DNA of 64,000 bases from Monilinia fructicola (Eukaryota; Ascomycota; Leotiomycetes; Helotiales; Sclerotiniaceae). Below are positions 46,901 through 58,903 of this stretch, piece after piece (the stretch's first letter is position 1; the number at the start of each line of letters is the position of its first letter). The notes beneath the pieces are model-generated. The model worked only from the letters and a program-made list of their open reading frames with translations, made no database searches and had not been told where the DNA came from. Location: contig VICG01000002.1 in NCBI GenBank assembly GCA_008692225.1, forward strand, positions 1,752,001-1,816,000, in the 5' to 3' direction. The translations under genes were made by a program, and so were the position numbers.

Positions 46901-47795
46901 CGGATCTGTAATTGGTTGGTTATTCAGAGTTTTCCACGTAAAAAGTCTGCAAATCTTACATATACTTTCGATTATTAAGGCACGGTATTTCAAAGAAGTG
47001 TGAATCCATCGAAAGACTTCCAATCTTTTTCTCCATGGCGACAAATTTATTTTCCTATAACCTCCGAAGAGGCGTTCATTACGGTAGCGATTAAGAGACT
47101 TTAAAGAAGCTTAAATCTATAAAAAGAATGACTTTCCATTCCGTCCTCAACCCCGAGTCTTTGTTTAAAAACTCCGAAGAGTGTGTCGCGTTAGATCTTT
47201 GGAGAGAATTTGCCTTTTCTTTTCTTGGAAACAAAGGCGAATTTGTCCAAGTATAAACTCCGAGGGGATCTTCAGGCCCCGTAGTAGATATGTAGGTCTT
47301 AGTATCGTTATCTAGTGAAAGCCAACTTGGTAGGTTTACTGTTTTGATTGGTTTGATGTGACCGGTAGAGGCGCGGGTATTTAGACACTTTAGTTCCTGT
47401 CTACGAGTATGGCTGGCAGGCTTTACTTTACGATGTTGAAAAGTCTTCGCGCATCAGCGTTCATCTGTTCCACAAATATCTTCAATAGCGAATCCCTTGA
47501 AGAAATCGGTAAAATGATGTTTAACAAGGTTACACTTAGATGCTTTAATCCGTTGTTCTGCGAGTATCGTTTTCTGACTCCATCCATACATTGAAAGTCG
47601 AGGATAAAAGTGATTCTCAGTAGTTATTATCCACTCGCAGCTCATTGTCTCAAATCCTATATGGATATCCATTGATTAGATTCTACAAACTATGTATCGT
47701 CTGTTCTACCAGTACATTACTAAATCACATTACATTACATTACATGCTTGATCCTTCTCAAAGGTTAATCAAATTCACCCGCCCCCCCACAGCCC
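43966..47795. other. Gene-poor stretch
   Basis: No supported gene. It contains CCAT repeats (44198-44222), the 9-bp array (separate entry) and a G-rich stretch (45890-46100) where an open frame of 134 codons lacks any domain and has a Gly/Trp/Arg composition typical of repetitive G-rich DNA. Around 47055-47260 the word CTCCGAAGAG/CTCCGAGGGG recurs three times at spacings near 100 bp. No function is assigned. Confidence 0.4.
45629..45742. repeat. 9-bp minisatellite, GGCTTGAAT, ~12 copies
   Basis: Head-to-tail GGCTTGAAT units with one early copy carrying an extra TT (near 45660). Because 9 is a multiple of 3, all frames stay open and read as monotone tripeptides (AIQ and PFK on minus; NGL and LEW on plus). 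Confidence 0.93.
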
Positions 47796-49151
47796 TCATG
47801 ATCTCGCCAACCCCCTTTCCCCCAACCAATCCAACCAAACCCCGTAAGCCCCCGTCGCATTATAATGCAAATTGATACCATGACCCGCATCCGGCTGCAC
47901 ATATGCCTCAAAGTCCGCCCCCACCACATTCGGAAAACTCTCCGCCACCGCCGCAGCCAGAGAATCCGCCACCCCTCCCGTCGCAAAACAATCCGATCCG
48001 CAATACGGCAAATCCGCATCCCCAACCATAACCATGACCGGCCCCGCAAACCGATTGACCATCGGTAGCGAGCCCAGCGTCAAAAGCTCTCCCGGTGTCA
48101 CGGTTTGCTTGGTCTTTTCTGCATAGGTGAGAATCGATGCGTCGTAGCACCCGGGCTTCAAGAATAAATACTTGTTCGCCGCCGCGTCGGACGATACCAT
48201 GTACCCCGCGGGCACGACTTCAAGTCCTTGAATCAACTCGTTTGCAGTCCCGTGGCTGGTCGGTAGGTTCGCGAATCGGGACGGTTGGTTCTCGGACGCC
48301 TGTTGGAAATTACCCCCCGCGGCGAAGTAGGGCACGAACGAGCTGTTCATGGTGAACCCGGTTAAGACAATGCCGTCGGTGAGGTTGGGATAGAGGTGTG
48401 CTAGCGCGTACGTCTGGGCACTGCCGAAAGAATGCCCGATGTGCACGATGCGGCTGTAGGATTTTCCGGGGGCGGATGGGAAGGTGCCGTTGCGGAGCAT
48501 GGTGGTGAGGGCCGCGGTGGCGGACACTTCGATGAAAGATTGGATTTCGTTGAGGGGGTTACCGTGGGAGGATTGGCCGGTTCCCAGTCGGTCGAAGGAG
48601 AGCGTGTGGTAGGAGTACTTGGAGATGGCGACGTCGATGTAGGAGTAATTGAAGTTGTTGTATGGGAGGTCCCAGTAGGTTTTGTCGAAGCCGATACCGT
48701 GGGTTAGGACCTGGGAGTGCGGATTAGTTTCACACTTTCAAATACTAATGGATTTTCACGTGGTTCGTATATCATTCACAGAATTCAAGACCATTCTCCA
48801 TCTCATCTCTGTTTCCAAGTCTCAAAAACAAGCAAAGAATAACCATACCTGTATAGTCGGATCCGACGAATTATCCCCATCAGGCTTGCAATACATAGTA
48901 CTAATAGTATAAGTCCCGGCCGTCGTCTGATATCCTTCCAACGCTATATCCGTGAAATTTCTTCCTTGCTGCGTGAGGTTTAAAAAGAAATCAGGGGTCG
49001 AAACATTTGTAGTAGGGATTTCGATATTGAACACTGCTTGCCGGGCAGAAATGGTCACTGGGATACTGGCATTGATGCATATTTTGGCCGTGGCAATGAC
49101 TGTTGTAGGGAGGAGCGATAGAGTGAAGAGGAGGTGTGTAGAGTGCTTCAT
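47796..49151 (-). CDS. Secreted alpha/beta hydrolase, 405 aa
   Basis: Exons are 49151..48849 and 48710..47796; the intron is 138 nt (GTATGG to CCCAG, phase 0). I start at the second in-frame Met because it opens a clean signal peptide (MKHSTHLLFTLSLLPTTVIA); the upstream Met at 49175 would put eight residues before it. The mature protein has the hydrolase fold: an oxyanion/early strand segment VLTHGIGFDKTYWDLP, FDRLGTGQSSHG, and the nucleophile elbow HIGHSFGS with Ser195. The acid is in MVGDADLPYC (Asp332 or Asp334) and the base is His378 in DAGHGINLHY. Several Asn-x-Ser/Thr sites suit a secreted glycoprotein. It belongs to the AB_hydrolase_1 type common in Pezizomycotina secretomes. The substrate is unknown; an esterase or lipase-like activity is the natural guess. 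Confidence 0.88.
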
Positions 49152-50697
49152 TATAAAGTGTGTTTTCGGGGTCACGGTTTATGATTTTGTGATTTGGGGG
49201 AGATGGATGGGCTTGGAGGGGGATGGAATTGAGAGTACTGGTATATAAAAGGTTGCGGGATTTCACTGCTCAGGTACCATCTACATCACGTACAGACACC
49301 CCGACCTGTGAGCTTCTCCCAAACACAACCAACTCAACCCATATGCCAAAGACCAAATGACAAATACCAAATTCCATCTCCTCATTACAAAAATCTTGCT
49401 CCAAGTGATCTCGAGAAACAGGTGTCCACCAACGCGACACGACCAATACATCCCCTTACCCACCCTATCTCCCCATCCCGTTTTCCATCATCTCATGATC
49501 TCATGATCAACCTCAACCCTCACCCCCAACTCCAATTTCGATCGACAGCATATGATGTCAACCACTCCAACCACTCGACCAGTACCACCCCTCCCCAAAA
49601 CCCATCCACCATCCATTTCCTCTATCTATCCCTACATCCATCCCAAGCAAAGCCCCCAAAAACCCAAAACATAAAAACACCCTCTCAAAACATCAAAGCT
49701 CCCGCCCCGACCACCAATGACGTCAAAGCTACCAACCACACAAACACCCAACGCCCTCCGAGATGAATCCATCGCGCCTCAATTCCCACGACACCCCCCA
49801 CCCAGTCCACCCACGCAAAGAGACTCGCAATGCGAGCCGCAAAGCTTCGCGATATTTTCCCGCGCTCTGAGGAGAGAGCGCAGCAACACCCTGCGCCATC
49901 TGCAGATGGGGGGTCTGGAATCGACCCATTCATTCATTCATTCATTCATTGATTATTCAGACGCGAGCTCAGACGCTGCGCTAACTCTGATCGCGCGCAC
50001 CTAACCAGGCGCAGATTATACGGTACCTGCGCTCCACTCGATCGATCATCCCTCAACCCGGGACGCGGATTTCGATCTGAGTCTATTTGGGGGGTGTGGA
50101 TGGTTTTGGGGATAGGCGATTGGGCCGTCGGATCATGGGACGGGCTCTAATTATGATCGATGCATTTAGAGTGTAATTGGACCAATGTACAGGAGGGAGC
50201 CTTAGAGCTGTGGGGGCGCTTGGAGGAGATCATTATCCTTGTATGGATGAGAGACGATCGAGATTTTTTGAATGTCGCTTTATTTAACACGTCATTTTTT
50301 TCGGGTCTGGGATTGTCTGTGGGTTTTGAGTGGAGGTTGAGGATTGGGGGTGGGAGTTGACGTTCGTTTTGGGGGGTTTTGGGTGGTGTAGGTTGGAGGG
50401 TATGATCTGGAGAGTACTTTGTAGATTTGTTGTGTGTTGTGGGATTGTGGTGGGGTGAGCACTGTGTGAGATGAGCACTGTGTGAGATGGTTAATGCTCT
50501 TTTGGGAGAGGAATGGATTTAGTTTGGGGGCTGGAGAGATGGGACGTATTGATGGTATATGTACATGCTATTTCAAGATAAACTGTGAAGCTATTCTATC
50601 TGTTCTTGTACTCCTCACCATTCCAAATCCTCACAATATCTCCAGAGTCGAAAAAATCATCACTTCTTCACTCTCCCTCTCCCTCTCCTCATCAATT
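49152..50697. other. Intergenic, no supported gene
   Basis: Pro/Ser/Thr-coding CCA/CAT-rich sequence (49300-49750) gives overlapping open frames on both strands without domain features. An ATTC array is at 49928-49952, a duplicated GAGCACTGTGTGAGAT at 50456-50488, and G-rich tracts lie at 50300-50460. Confidence 0.4.
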
Positions 50698-51126
50698 TTA
50701 TCTCCTTTCATATCCCGTGCCAAGATCCTTTTCCATATTTTCATATTCCTTTTCTTCCTCTTCCTCATCCACACCCCTATTCTCATTCGCATCTCCCTCC
50801 AACCCCCCCAACTTCCCCTCCAACTCCTCACAATAATTCCACCCCTCCACCACCCAAGCTATCCCGAAATCCCCCCTCATACCCTCCAAGCATCCTTCCC
50901 AACACCCACCTGTCACATTATCCGAGTATCTCCTCACATATCTCAACTTCCCCATTAACCTCCAGACTTGCACTATTCTTCTCACATATCTCTGTGTAGA
51001 GATATCAAGGCTCTGTAATTTCCAACTCTTCCGTTTTTTTCTCTTCTTTTCGGGAGTCCATTCACAATCGACAAGGATGAAACTTCTCTTTCTGTTTCTA
51101 AAGTCTCGATAGGTAAAAAAATCCAA
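50698..51126 (-). CDS. Possible small Glu-rich protein, 142 aa
   Basis: An intronless minus-strand frame with a varied, protein-like first half (MDFFTYRDFRNRKRSFILVD; CEWTPEKKRKKRKSWKLQSL) and a Gly/Glu-rich end (GVDEEEEEKEYENMEKDLG). The second half could partly reflect CCT/TTC-rich DNA on the other strand. No family recognised. It could be an orphan gene or chance. Confidence 0.3.
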   Translation of the reverse strand: MDFFTYRDFRNRKRSFILVDCEWTPEKKRKKRKSWKLQSLDISTQRYVRRIVQVWRLMGKLRYVRRYSDNVTGGCWEGCLEGMRGDFGIAWVVEGWNYCEELEGKLGGLEGDANENRGVDEEEEEKEYENMEKDLGTGYERR

Positions 51127-54100
51127 AAGCTTTCACTTCTATCTCCACGAGTCTACAGCCCTCGCTAATATCCATCACCCATGGCTACCTTGACTCAGTT
51201 CCTTCGCAGAAACCTGTGAGCTTTACTATTGAATGGGGTTCAAATGCATCTTCCATGTTGTTACAGAGGAATGTAGCGGAGTAGGAAAGACATTTTGAGG
51301 AGAAGAAAATAGTTGGCATGAGGGAAGACTTGTAAGATGGATGTGCGAGAATTGGGCAGTGGAACGGCGGGAGAACGAGAGTGAGGCAGGGGAAAAATAC
51401 GATGACGTGTGCATCCTGAAAAGAATATGGATGAAGATCGGCAACTACATACTTGGTGTAAAGCCTAGCAAGCCAGGTTATTGAGCAATTAGAATGAATC
51501 TGACAAGAAGCCAAAATAATAGATAGTAGAATAACTAAATATTTTTTGGAATCTACTACGGTTCTAGCTGAGATGATAAACTTTCATTCAGGGTACGAAG
51601 ACAATATATGCTTCCACTCACCAACAAATTAGCCGATCTCAAGCTCGGCAGTGTTATGGCCTACCTATTCTTCGAATCAAACAAGGACAGTCTACAGCGT
51701 ACATGAAGGCAAATAAGAGTCGCCTCGGCCCAACTAGGCCATTCGTCCTTCAACCAACAGATGGCCACCATATATGTAATTCGCAAAATATGACATGATA
51801 ACTGAGGAGCAAAAGCTTGTAGTTGTGCGGGTAAGCGCTAGTATATTGCAGCTATCCTCGTTGGTGGATTGTATATTGTTTGTGCGCTTATTTGTACTTG
51901 ACACCAATAGTGTATGATCCTGTGTTCTTTCTCAAAATTGGCAACAATACCTCGAAGAGCGCATTATTGAAGGTCCGGCTTGCCAGGCGAGGGACTTCCT
52001 CCCCCAAAGGATCTTATTTGCATGAATTAAGCAACATTACAGACTCCTGATCAATTTCCCAAAGAGCTTCAAAATCCGCAATTGACTTGTCATTTTCGTT
52101 TCTCCTTTTCTTGATATTTTTCTTTCGGGAAAAACAAAGTGAATATTGGAGTATTGGGCAGTATTGCAGTCGACTTTATACCTGGCGGTGCAATTGACCA
52201 CCCTTCAAAATGCAATATGCTCGATGAAGCTCCAATTAATATACCATCAGTACAGCCGAGTCCTCAAAAAGACGCAGAGCAATGTTTCTCCTCGTAATAA
52301 CTCCGAAGTTTCTTGGGAGTGCAGGTCCTTTGAGCGTGCAACTTCGCTCGCCTCTCTCATCCAAATTCCCTCTCACAATATTGAACTGACCAAACCGTAC
52401 AGTGTAGTATTGAGCTCAAACACTCGCGGTAAATACTCCCGAGATCTTGAAAATTCATTCTGGGGTACCCACGATTTATTATACCCCCTCGAACTAGATA
52501 CATGATATCCTTACCCGTGGAGCTCTTGGCGAGTAAAAGTCTGTGAGTGAAAAATGGGCCATGGGTTCTCATCGATTTTATCTGCTGCTAATGTTAACAA
52601 ATGTAACATTACATTCTGCAAAGAAATGACACAAGAAAATGATAGAGGTCACTTCTCATAAGCGATCTTGCATACTCAAATTGATCTTTCTCAGAACCAC
52701 ATAAACCCCTCGGTACAGTAACCTGAGTGGTTTGATTTATACTATAATTGTACAAGATTAACTTAATTGAAGTCCAGGTTGTGAGTTCTGTCAAAATTCC
52801 TATCCAGCATGATATGGTATCGAAAATCTTACCTAATTAGTAAGGACACATAGATCGCCGCTTGCCTCCTACTTGACCAAACTGCAATCTAAACTGAGAA
52901 GAATGATACTCTGCAGAAACTAGTCTGGGATCTCGTCTTCAGTTTCAACCTCCAGAAATAGGACTTTGGACGAGTGTTTTGTAATAACCGTCTCATTGGG
53001 TAAACCTTCAACTGGCAATATTCCACTAACCTCTCAATTCCCACCCTTTATGGCATATTAAGACCAACCTTCTGAGAACTTCAGACGAATTCCCTCAAAA
53101 GTTTCTTTCAAGCTAAGCGATTAATAATATGTGATTCCATACTCCTTCATGATGAGAATCGAATTCTTCCTATCATGAGTGCTTTTGCTTGCCTACGGAA
53201 AATTCTCTTGCATATCTGTAAGGATGACCTTCAAATGACAACTCAAAGCCCATCATCCCTTTCGCTCCTGCTCATTCGTTTGCCGGGACATTGAAGATTT
53301 AGGTATTGCAAAACTTCAGACGAGTTCTTGATGGGTCCATGATGAATGACAAAACAACAAATGATCAGAAGCTAAGTAGTGGTTTGAAAGAGCGTAGGGT
53401 ATGTTGTACTGATGAGAACCACAAACCGAGTGGACATGTTGAGAGGTATGTACTACCCAGGTAGGTATTTAAACGAGATATCAACGAGATATCAACGGGT
53501 GGTTGGTGGATTGTGATAAGAGAATAATGCCAACTCGTCTGTAGTAAAGTTAGTGACAGGGGTTAGGGTGGGGGGTGGTACTCCTATATAAACTTACAGT
53601 AGAGACTCTTAATTAAAGGAGTCCACAGGTGACAGGACTGAATGTTGGTCATATCAGATCCTCTGAGACTTGTTTGATGACTGGTGAATATGGAACCACT
53701 TCAATGACGAAACGACAGACTCGCTCATTTCAAGCATCCAATTTAACCGCCCACTGAGGCTGATGTCCACACAGCCGCCGTGGCGTGGCAGGGGAAGTAT
53801 ACGAAGAAAAGAAAGAAAGAAGGAAAGAAAGAAAGAAGGAAAGAAAGAAAGACATGACGATAAGCAGAGCATCTACCTACCGTAGTAGACTCACTCTTCC
53901 GGCATGGTAGTGTACAGTCTGTACTGTAACAAGAACCAGGGCTAAGAATCTAGAAAACTTTAAGCTTATCATTCCGACTCTAGAGTCTAGACGGAATAAA
54001 ACCATAACTATATGATGCTTAGTTCTAACCGACCTTGCGAACGCCCAGATATAACGCACATAGCCACCACCACCACCACAGGAGAAGTCGAATCTCGATA

Positions 54101-54744
54101 CGCGGATACAGTGTCGTGATAACCGCGAGTCATGACTATCACCATGACGGAGCCTTACAAGACTTCGCTCGCGAATCGATACGTACCCGTACTATATCAC
54201 TAGTATTATACTTTTTGTCCGCCATCGACATTGCCATGGTTGTCATGGTTGCCATGGTTGCCATTACCACCATTGCAGCCAAGAAGCACTAAGGATCTCT
54301 TCCAAAGATTCCAGTCACGGCATTTCTTGAGTCCCTTGTTCGATAACTGGAGACCCGACATGTATATACGGAGTATATGTATTTATATATATATCCTTGA
54401 ACAATCTAGATAATCTCCGACTATTATAAGAAAAAGTGCGGATGAGATCCATTGCTTATTCAGCCCTCGTACTCCTTAGAGCCAATCGAATAACCACCTC
54501 GGTAGTACGAGTAAATTGGCAAGGTTTTGTGTGGCTCGTGTCTGCTTCACCCCAATTTCTAGAGTCGTTTCAACATCTTCTGTTCCTCTGACCTTCTCGT
54601 ACTCTACCTAACCAATACGACGCTTTAAATAGTAACTCATATTCGGTATTGGGAAAGGGCTTTGCTTTTACCTTTTGAGAGCATATTTCTCGTCGGGTTC
54701 TTTGACTCTGTGTTTTCATCATATCGCTTCAGAAACTGGACATA
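51127..54744. other. Long intergenic stretch, no supported gene
   Basis: This is 3.6 kb. The plus frame at 52146-52505 (119 codons) has no domain, and other frames are short. It contains GAAA/GAAG repeats (separate entry), GAGATATCAAC repeated at 53475-53497, and a TTGCCATGG triplet repeat at 54230-54265. The last ~120 bp (TCTTTGACTCTG, TTTTCATCATATC) look like the leader of the transcription factor gene. Confidence 0.4.
53803..53851. repeat. GAAA/GGAAA purine repeat
   Basis: Alternating GAAAGAAAGAAGGAAA units, about 49 bp, all purine on the plus strand. Confidence 0.88.
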
Positions 54745-56287
54745 ATGGATGTCATCCGTCCTCGGAGACCACATCACAAGAGTAGAACTGGATGTCTTCA
54801 ATGCAAGTCAAGAAAGGTCAAGGTACGTAGTCTCTTATTGGTTTCAACGGATAAGAATTTGTCTCCTCAATGCAAGACTTCATGTATGATTACTGCACCG
54901 TTTGAACATCCTAGTCTCTGGCATGAAGAAGCTCTCGGGCACACGCAAAGCTCTCAATGTACCCACGAATGTACTCACGCGTCGGTGTTTCACTCAGTCC
55001 AATTCAACAAATGTATCTTCTTCAAAATTTCAAACTGGAATTCTTAGCTGACAATACAGGAAAAAGTGTGACGAAAAAAAGCCTTCATGCCAAAAATGCC
55101 GAAGTTACGGCTCAGAATGCTCGTATTTGCATACACATCCAATGAAGAGTCTCCATAGTCACGAGATTCAATGCAGTTCCATGATGCGACAAGGCTCAAA
55201 GTCGAAATCACCAACTTCTGAAATATTGTCTTCGAAGGTTGAGTCGAGCCCTCGACCACCCGCCTCACCTACTCCATCCCTATCGCCATCTAATCATTCC
55301 TTTTCCATACTTGACATGGAACTTCTTCACTACTATACGATGTATGGTGTTTCCGATTTCGTTGATTTTGCGAGTGGCCAAGAACTATTTCGAACTACTG
55401 TCGTGGAACACGCTTTCAAGTTTCCCTTTCTCATGCACGAGATACTCGCTCTTGCCGCCCTGCAATTGTCACATGCTCGGCCTTTCAAAGCCGCTTACTA
55501 TTACGAAGCATCCACTACCCACCTGACGAGCGCTCTTCAGCTATTCCAGTCCGCAATCTCCGACCTCACAGCGGAGAATTGTCAAGCATGCTTCGCATTT
55601 ACCACCATAATGTTCACATTCGCGTGGTCATCGCAGGACTCCAATCTTCCAAACCATCTCTTTTTCGGCCCGGATTGTCCCGAAACTGTAAGCACGTTTC
55701 CCCATTCTCAATGGGTGCGACTTTATCGTGGCTCCCACGCGATACTAAGAAGCACATGGGAAGACTTATCCCGGGGACCCTTTAGTGTCTTACTTGACCC
55801 ATGGATCAACTTCCAACGAGAGTACATCCCCCCACTCGACCCAACAGATGATCTCCACGTCTCCTCAATATCAAACGCATGGTCCAGCAGCTCATCATGT
55901 GATCTTCCTCTCGAGCAGCGACAAAAGCTAGATCGTGCGCTCGATATGTTGAAACGAGTCTTTGGGCTTCTGAGAACCCCCAATGCACCATCGCCTCTAA
56001 GCGTGGTCATGAGTTGGTTTTCTTCTATCCCCGATGAGGTGGAAGCGATGATGGGTATGAAAGTCAAAGAAGCGTTGTTACTCGTGGCGTATTATTGTGT
56101 GTGCATACACCGTGTGTCGCATGTATCGTGGATGAGTGGCAAGGGGAAGAATTTGTTGAAGACGACTCTGGATGTATTGGGGCCAGGGTGGGAGGAGTGG
56201 ACGGCGTGGCCCATAGAAGTGGTCTTGGGGAGGGAGTGGAGGGGTGGGAAGACGATGAGCGTTGATTTTATTAGTGGTGCATCATGA
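54745..56287 (+). CDS. Zn2Cys6 transcription factor, UPC2-like/Fungal_trans_2 type, 432 aa
   Basis: Exons are 54745..54822 and 55067..56287. The intron (54823-55066, 244 nt) splits the zinc cluster exactly between Lys26 and Cys27. Spliced, the cluster reads C17-x2-C20-x6-C27-x6-C34-x2-C37-x6-C44 (GCLQCKSRKVK, then CDEKKPSCQKCRSYGSEC), a complete binuclear domain. A Ser/Pro linker follows, then the regulatory domain starting LDMELLHYYTMYGVSDFVDF and HEILALAALQLSHARP, the pattern of Upc2-like fungal regulators. The chosen acceptor AAAAAG is poor, but the better-looking CAG at 55057-55059 gives an immediate TGA. It acts as a nuclear DNA-binding regulator. Targets are unknown; no obvious client gene lies adjacent except possibly the decayed cluster 3 kb downstream. 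Confidence 0.88.
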
Positions 56288-56682
56288 GGAGTTATTCATC
56301 TTGGGATTGGGCACATGGCATTTGAGAAATGGCGTCGGATATACCAGTGGAACTTTTGTCGGCATTTTGAGGGCGTATCATGAAATTGGGGATCTCAAGG
56401 GTATATGCACATATGTGACTAGTAGAGTCTTGGTTAAATAATTTCTCATATCAAATGATGCCCCCATGATCGCTCCAGTACCCGCGGTGCACACCTCAAT
56501 ACAATCCTTTAAACGCCATCGTAATCATATAAGAATGCCAACGCCCATGCCACCGATTCACCTTGCTACTATCACGATGACGTACCACAGCTGCGAAAAA
56601 AAGCTTCAATACGCTTCCCAATCCATCAGCCCCAAATCGCATTGGAAAATCCACCAACCCTCAACCAAATAGCCAGCACCCC
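56288..56682. other. Short intergenic spacer
   Basis: Convergent spacer between the transcription factor (plus) and VPS60 (minus), presumably both 3' UTRs. Nothing else seen. Confidence 0.5.
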
Positions 56683-57418
56683 TCAAGTAGCAGCCTCCTT
56701 CACCTCCCCCACCTTCTGCGGCGGCTCATCAATAAAATTAGGCACCTCATCCACCAGAAAACTCGGCGTCCCCTCGGCCAACGCATTCAGCCCATCCAAC
56801 TCGGCCTCCTCGCCCAACGCCTCCAGCTCCGCATCCAGCTCGGCCTCATCCACCTCCTCGGGCAGATCATAGGACCGACTAATGCTCTCCTGGATCTCAT
56901 TCCCCACCTCCATCAAATCCTGCATCTCGTCCTGCATCCGCTCAATCTTATCGATGTCGATCTTGCCGTATTGCTTCTTGAGGGCGGCGTTGGTCGTTTT
57001 GAGCGTCGAGACCGTCGTCATGACGTTCTGGAGGTTGTCTTGCATCATGGCGGCGGACTCCATGTTGTAGGATTGTTGCTGCAGCTGGTCGCGCTGCCCT
57101 TCGTACATTTTGCGGCGCTGCAGCACCTTGAGCGCTTTTTGCTTGATGGCGGTTTTGCCCGGGCCGTCGCGCATCTTGGAGAGCTTGGTTTGGTAGGAGG
57201 TGAGTTCGGCGTTGATGGAGGCGAGTTTCACGTCGAGGGAGGAGATCCGCTCATCGACCTGGGAGGGGTGGTTAGCGGGGGGTGGTCGGGCGTGGTTAGG
57301 TGGGGGGATATGGAGGAGAGGCGGCAGATGGGGAAGGGGGACGCAATCGTACATTGGAAATGGCGGAACTAAGGGTGGGTTTGGGGGTTGAGGATTTTGC
57401 GCCGAATAATCTGTTCAT
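56683..57418 (-). CDS. VPS60: Vps60 (CHMP5-like), ESCRT-III-family protein, 213 aa
   Basis: Exons are 57418..57353 and 57258..56683; the intron is 94 nt (GTACGA to CCCAG, phase 0). The start MNRLFGAKSSTPKP is the signature Vps60/CHMP5 N-terminus, and exon 2 continues GPGKTAIKQKALKVLQRRKM, YEGQRDQLQQQSYNMESA and KTTNAALKKQYGKIDIDKIE. The C-terminal third is strongly acidic (DEAELDAELEALGEEAELDG) and ends in a Pro-containing stretch near VPNFIDEPPQKV. As in other Snf7-type proteins there are basic N-terminal helices and an autoinhibitory acidic C-terminus. Vps60 works late in multivesicular body formation by binding Vta1 and stimulating Vps4. Length is normal. It is the second ESCRT gene in the window but is 31 kb from VPS28. 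Confidence 0.95.
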
Positions 57419-58903
57419 TTTGATGGACTGGTGAGAAGTGTGGTCAACTTTGAGGTTTGCAGTGTGAATATGAATGTGAGATAATTTATGTGCAAATGGA
57501 ATTTTCGTAATTATGAATTATGGCTGAGTAGGGATTGATCAGACAGCCCTGGAGGTAGGTAGCCTTGAAGGTCTAGGCTGCGAAAGTTACTGCGCATTAT
57601 TCATCATGGGGTTTGAGTCTTACCGCCCACGTGCCTTCCCAGGTTTCTCTCGGTACTCGAGTAGATATTTGTATGCTGCTCTAGTTTCTTTATCTCAGCC
57701 ATGGATATTCAAACCCTCTATCGGTTTAGCCGTTTTTTATACAAGTATTTACTCTGTACAGAATCATATCAAAAAACATGGCTTTTATAGTAATCTATAA
57801 TCCAAGCCAATCAGGACTCGGGGAATGTAGATACCATCCAATAAGAAAGTACAGTACTTACGTAGGTAGCCCTAGAGGTATCCAAGGTTGTTATCAAGGC
57901 CCCGGCCATCTATAGGAACTCCAATGAGATCATCATTCTTGGATTCCTTGATATGGACTCGGGAGTTCTTAAGCTTTCTACTAGATACTTACATCCATAG
58001 TCCAGAACAACTAACAACGACAAAAATGGAAAAAGGAAATTCAATCTCTATTGGTCTATACAGAAAAATAGCCTTAATCGAAGGAAATTTCAGAATATAT
58101 ATGTGTTTATATAGAACTTCCAAGCTTTCCTGAATCGATCGAATATCGCACTAGACTCCGGGCTATTCACAGTATGATTGCATTTGATGCATTTCAATTG
58201 ATCAATCCATAGATCGTCATGTACACCGGATGATATACCAGGATTGCAATACAGTCTAGAGTACATATTTCCCTTGGTGCCATCAGCGCTCCAGATCTAG
58301 GTAAATAGATCCGAAGGATCTGGTAACTCCGGAGCCTGGTAAGCACATGGGATGGAAGCAGGATCATCGGCTGCTGCCAACCCTTCGAATTCATCGTCCT
58401 GTTTCCCATAGTAGCGGAGGGAGCGAGCGTGGGTCCTCGTACATCGGAGCATCGGCCATCAACTCAGCTTCAGAACTGTTGTGTTCCATATCTTCGGCTT
58501 TTTTGGCATCTCAGCTGTCGAGCTTGCAGTGGGTGCGCGCCAGTTGATGCGTTCTCAATAGCTCTAGGTCAGTTTTTGAGCCATACTGTTAATTCTTTGC
58601 GGTTGATTTGGTCGCTGCGTTCAGTAGCAGACTCGCTAGAGTTTCATGCTGCTCCCCCGCTCGCTTACCTGGCGGAGAAAGAAAGTATCATGACCGTTTA
58701 AGATCTTAGCTATTGATACCAGCACAGAGGGCAAGGCCAGCGAGCAAACTCATCAGTGAAAAACCACAAACCATCCCCGCTCAGACATTCGGGGACAATC
58801 ATATGGAGGAGTATAAAACTTACTTTAGCGTACTCCACAGTAGATGGTTTGATAGGTTTTGTTATTCACAAAATTAGTTACTCGCACTAAGCCATGGCTT
58901 TCA
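57419..58903. other. Intergenic, with a possible unrecognised remnant
   Basis: This is 1.5 kb. Plus-strand frames at 58347-58701 shift between two readings (SSYIGASAINSASELLCSIS; ALGQFLSHTVNSLRLIWSL) and have a membrane-like flavour, so they may be another decayed gene beside the ERG6-like pseudogene. No family is recognisable. The rest is non-coding. Confidence 0.3.

Noticed and set aside
58347..58701. Possible third pseudogene beside the ERG6-like gene
   Set aside because: Membrane-like fragments shift frame and no family could be named, so it is mentioned only as a possible remnant.
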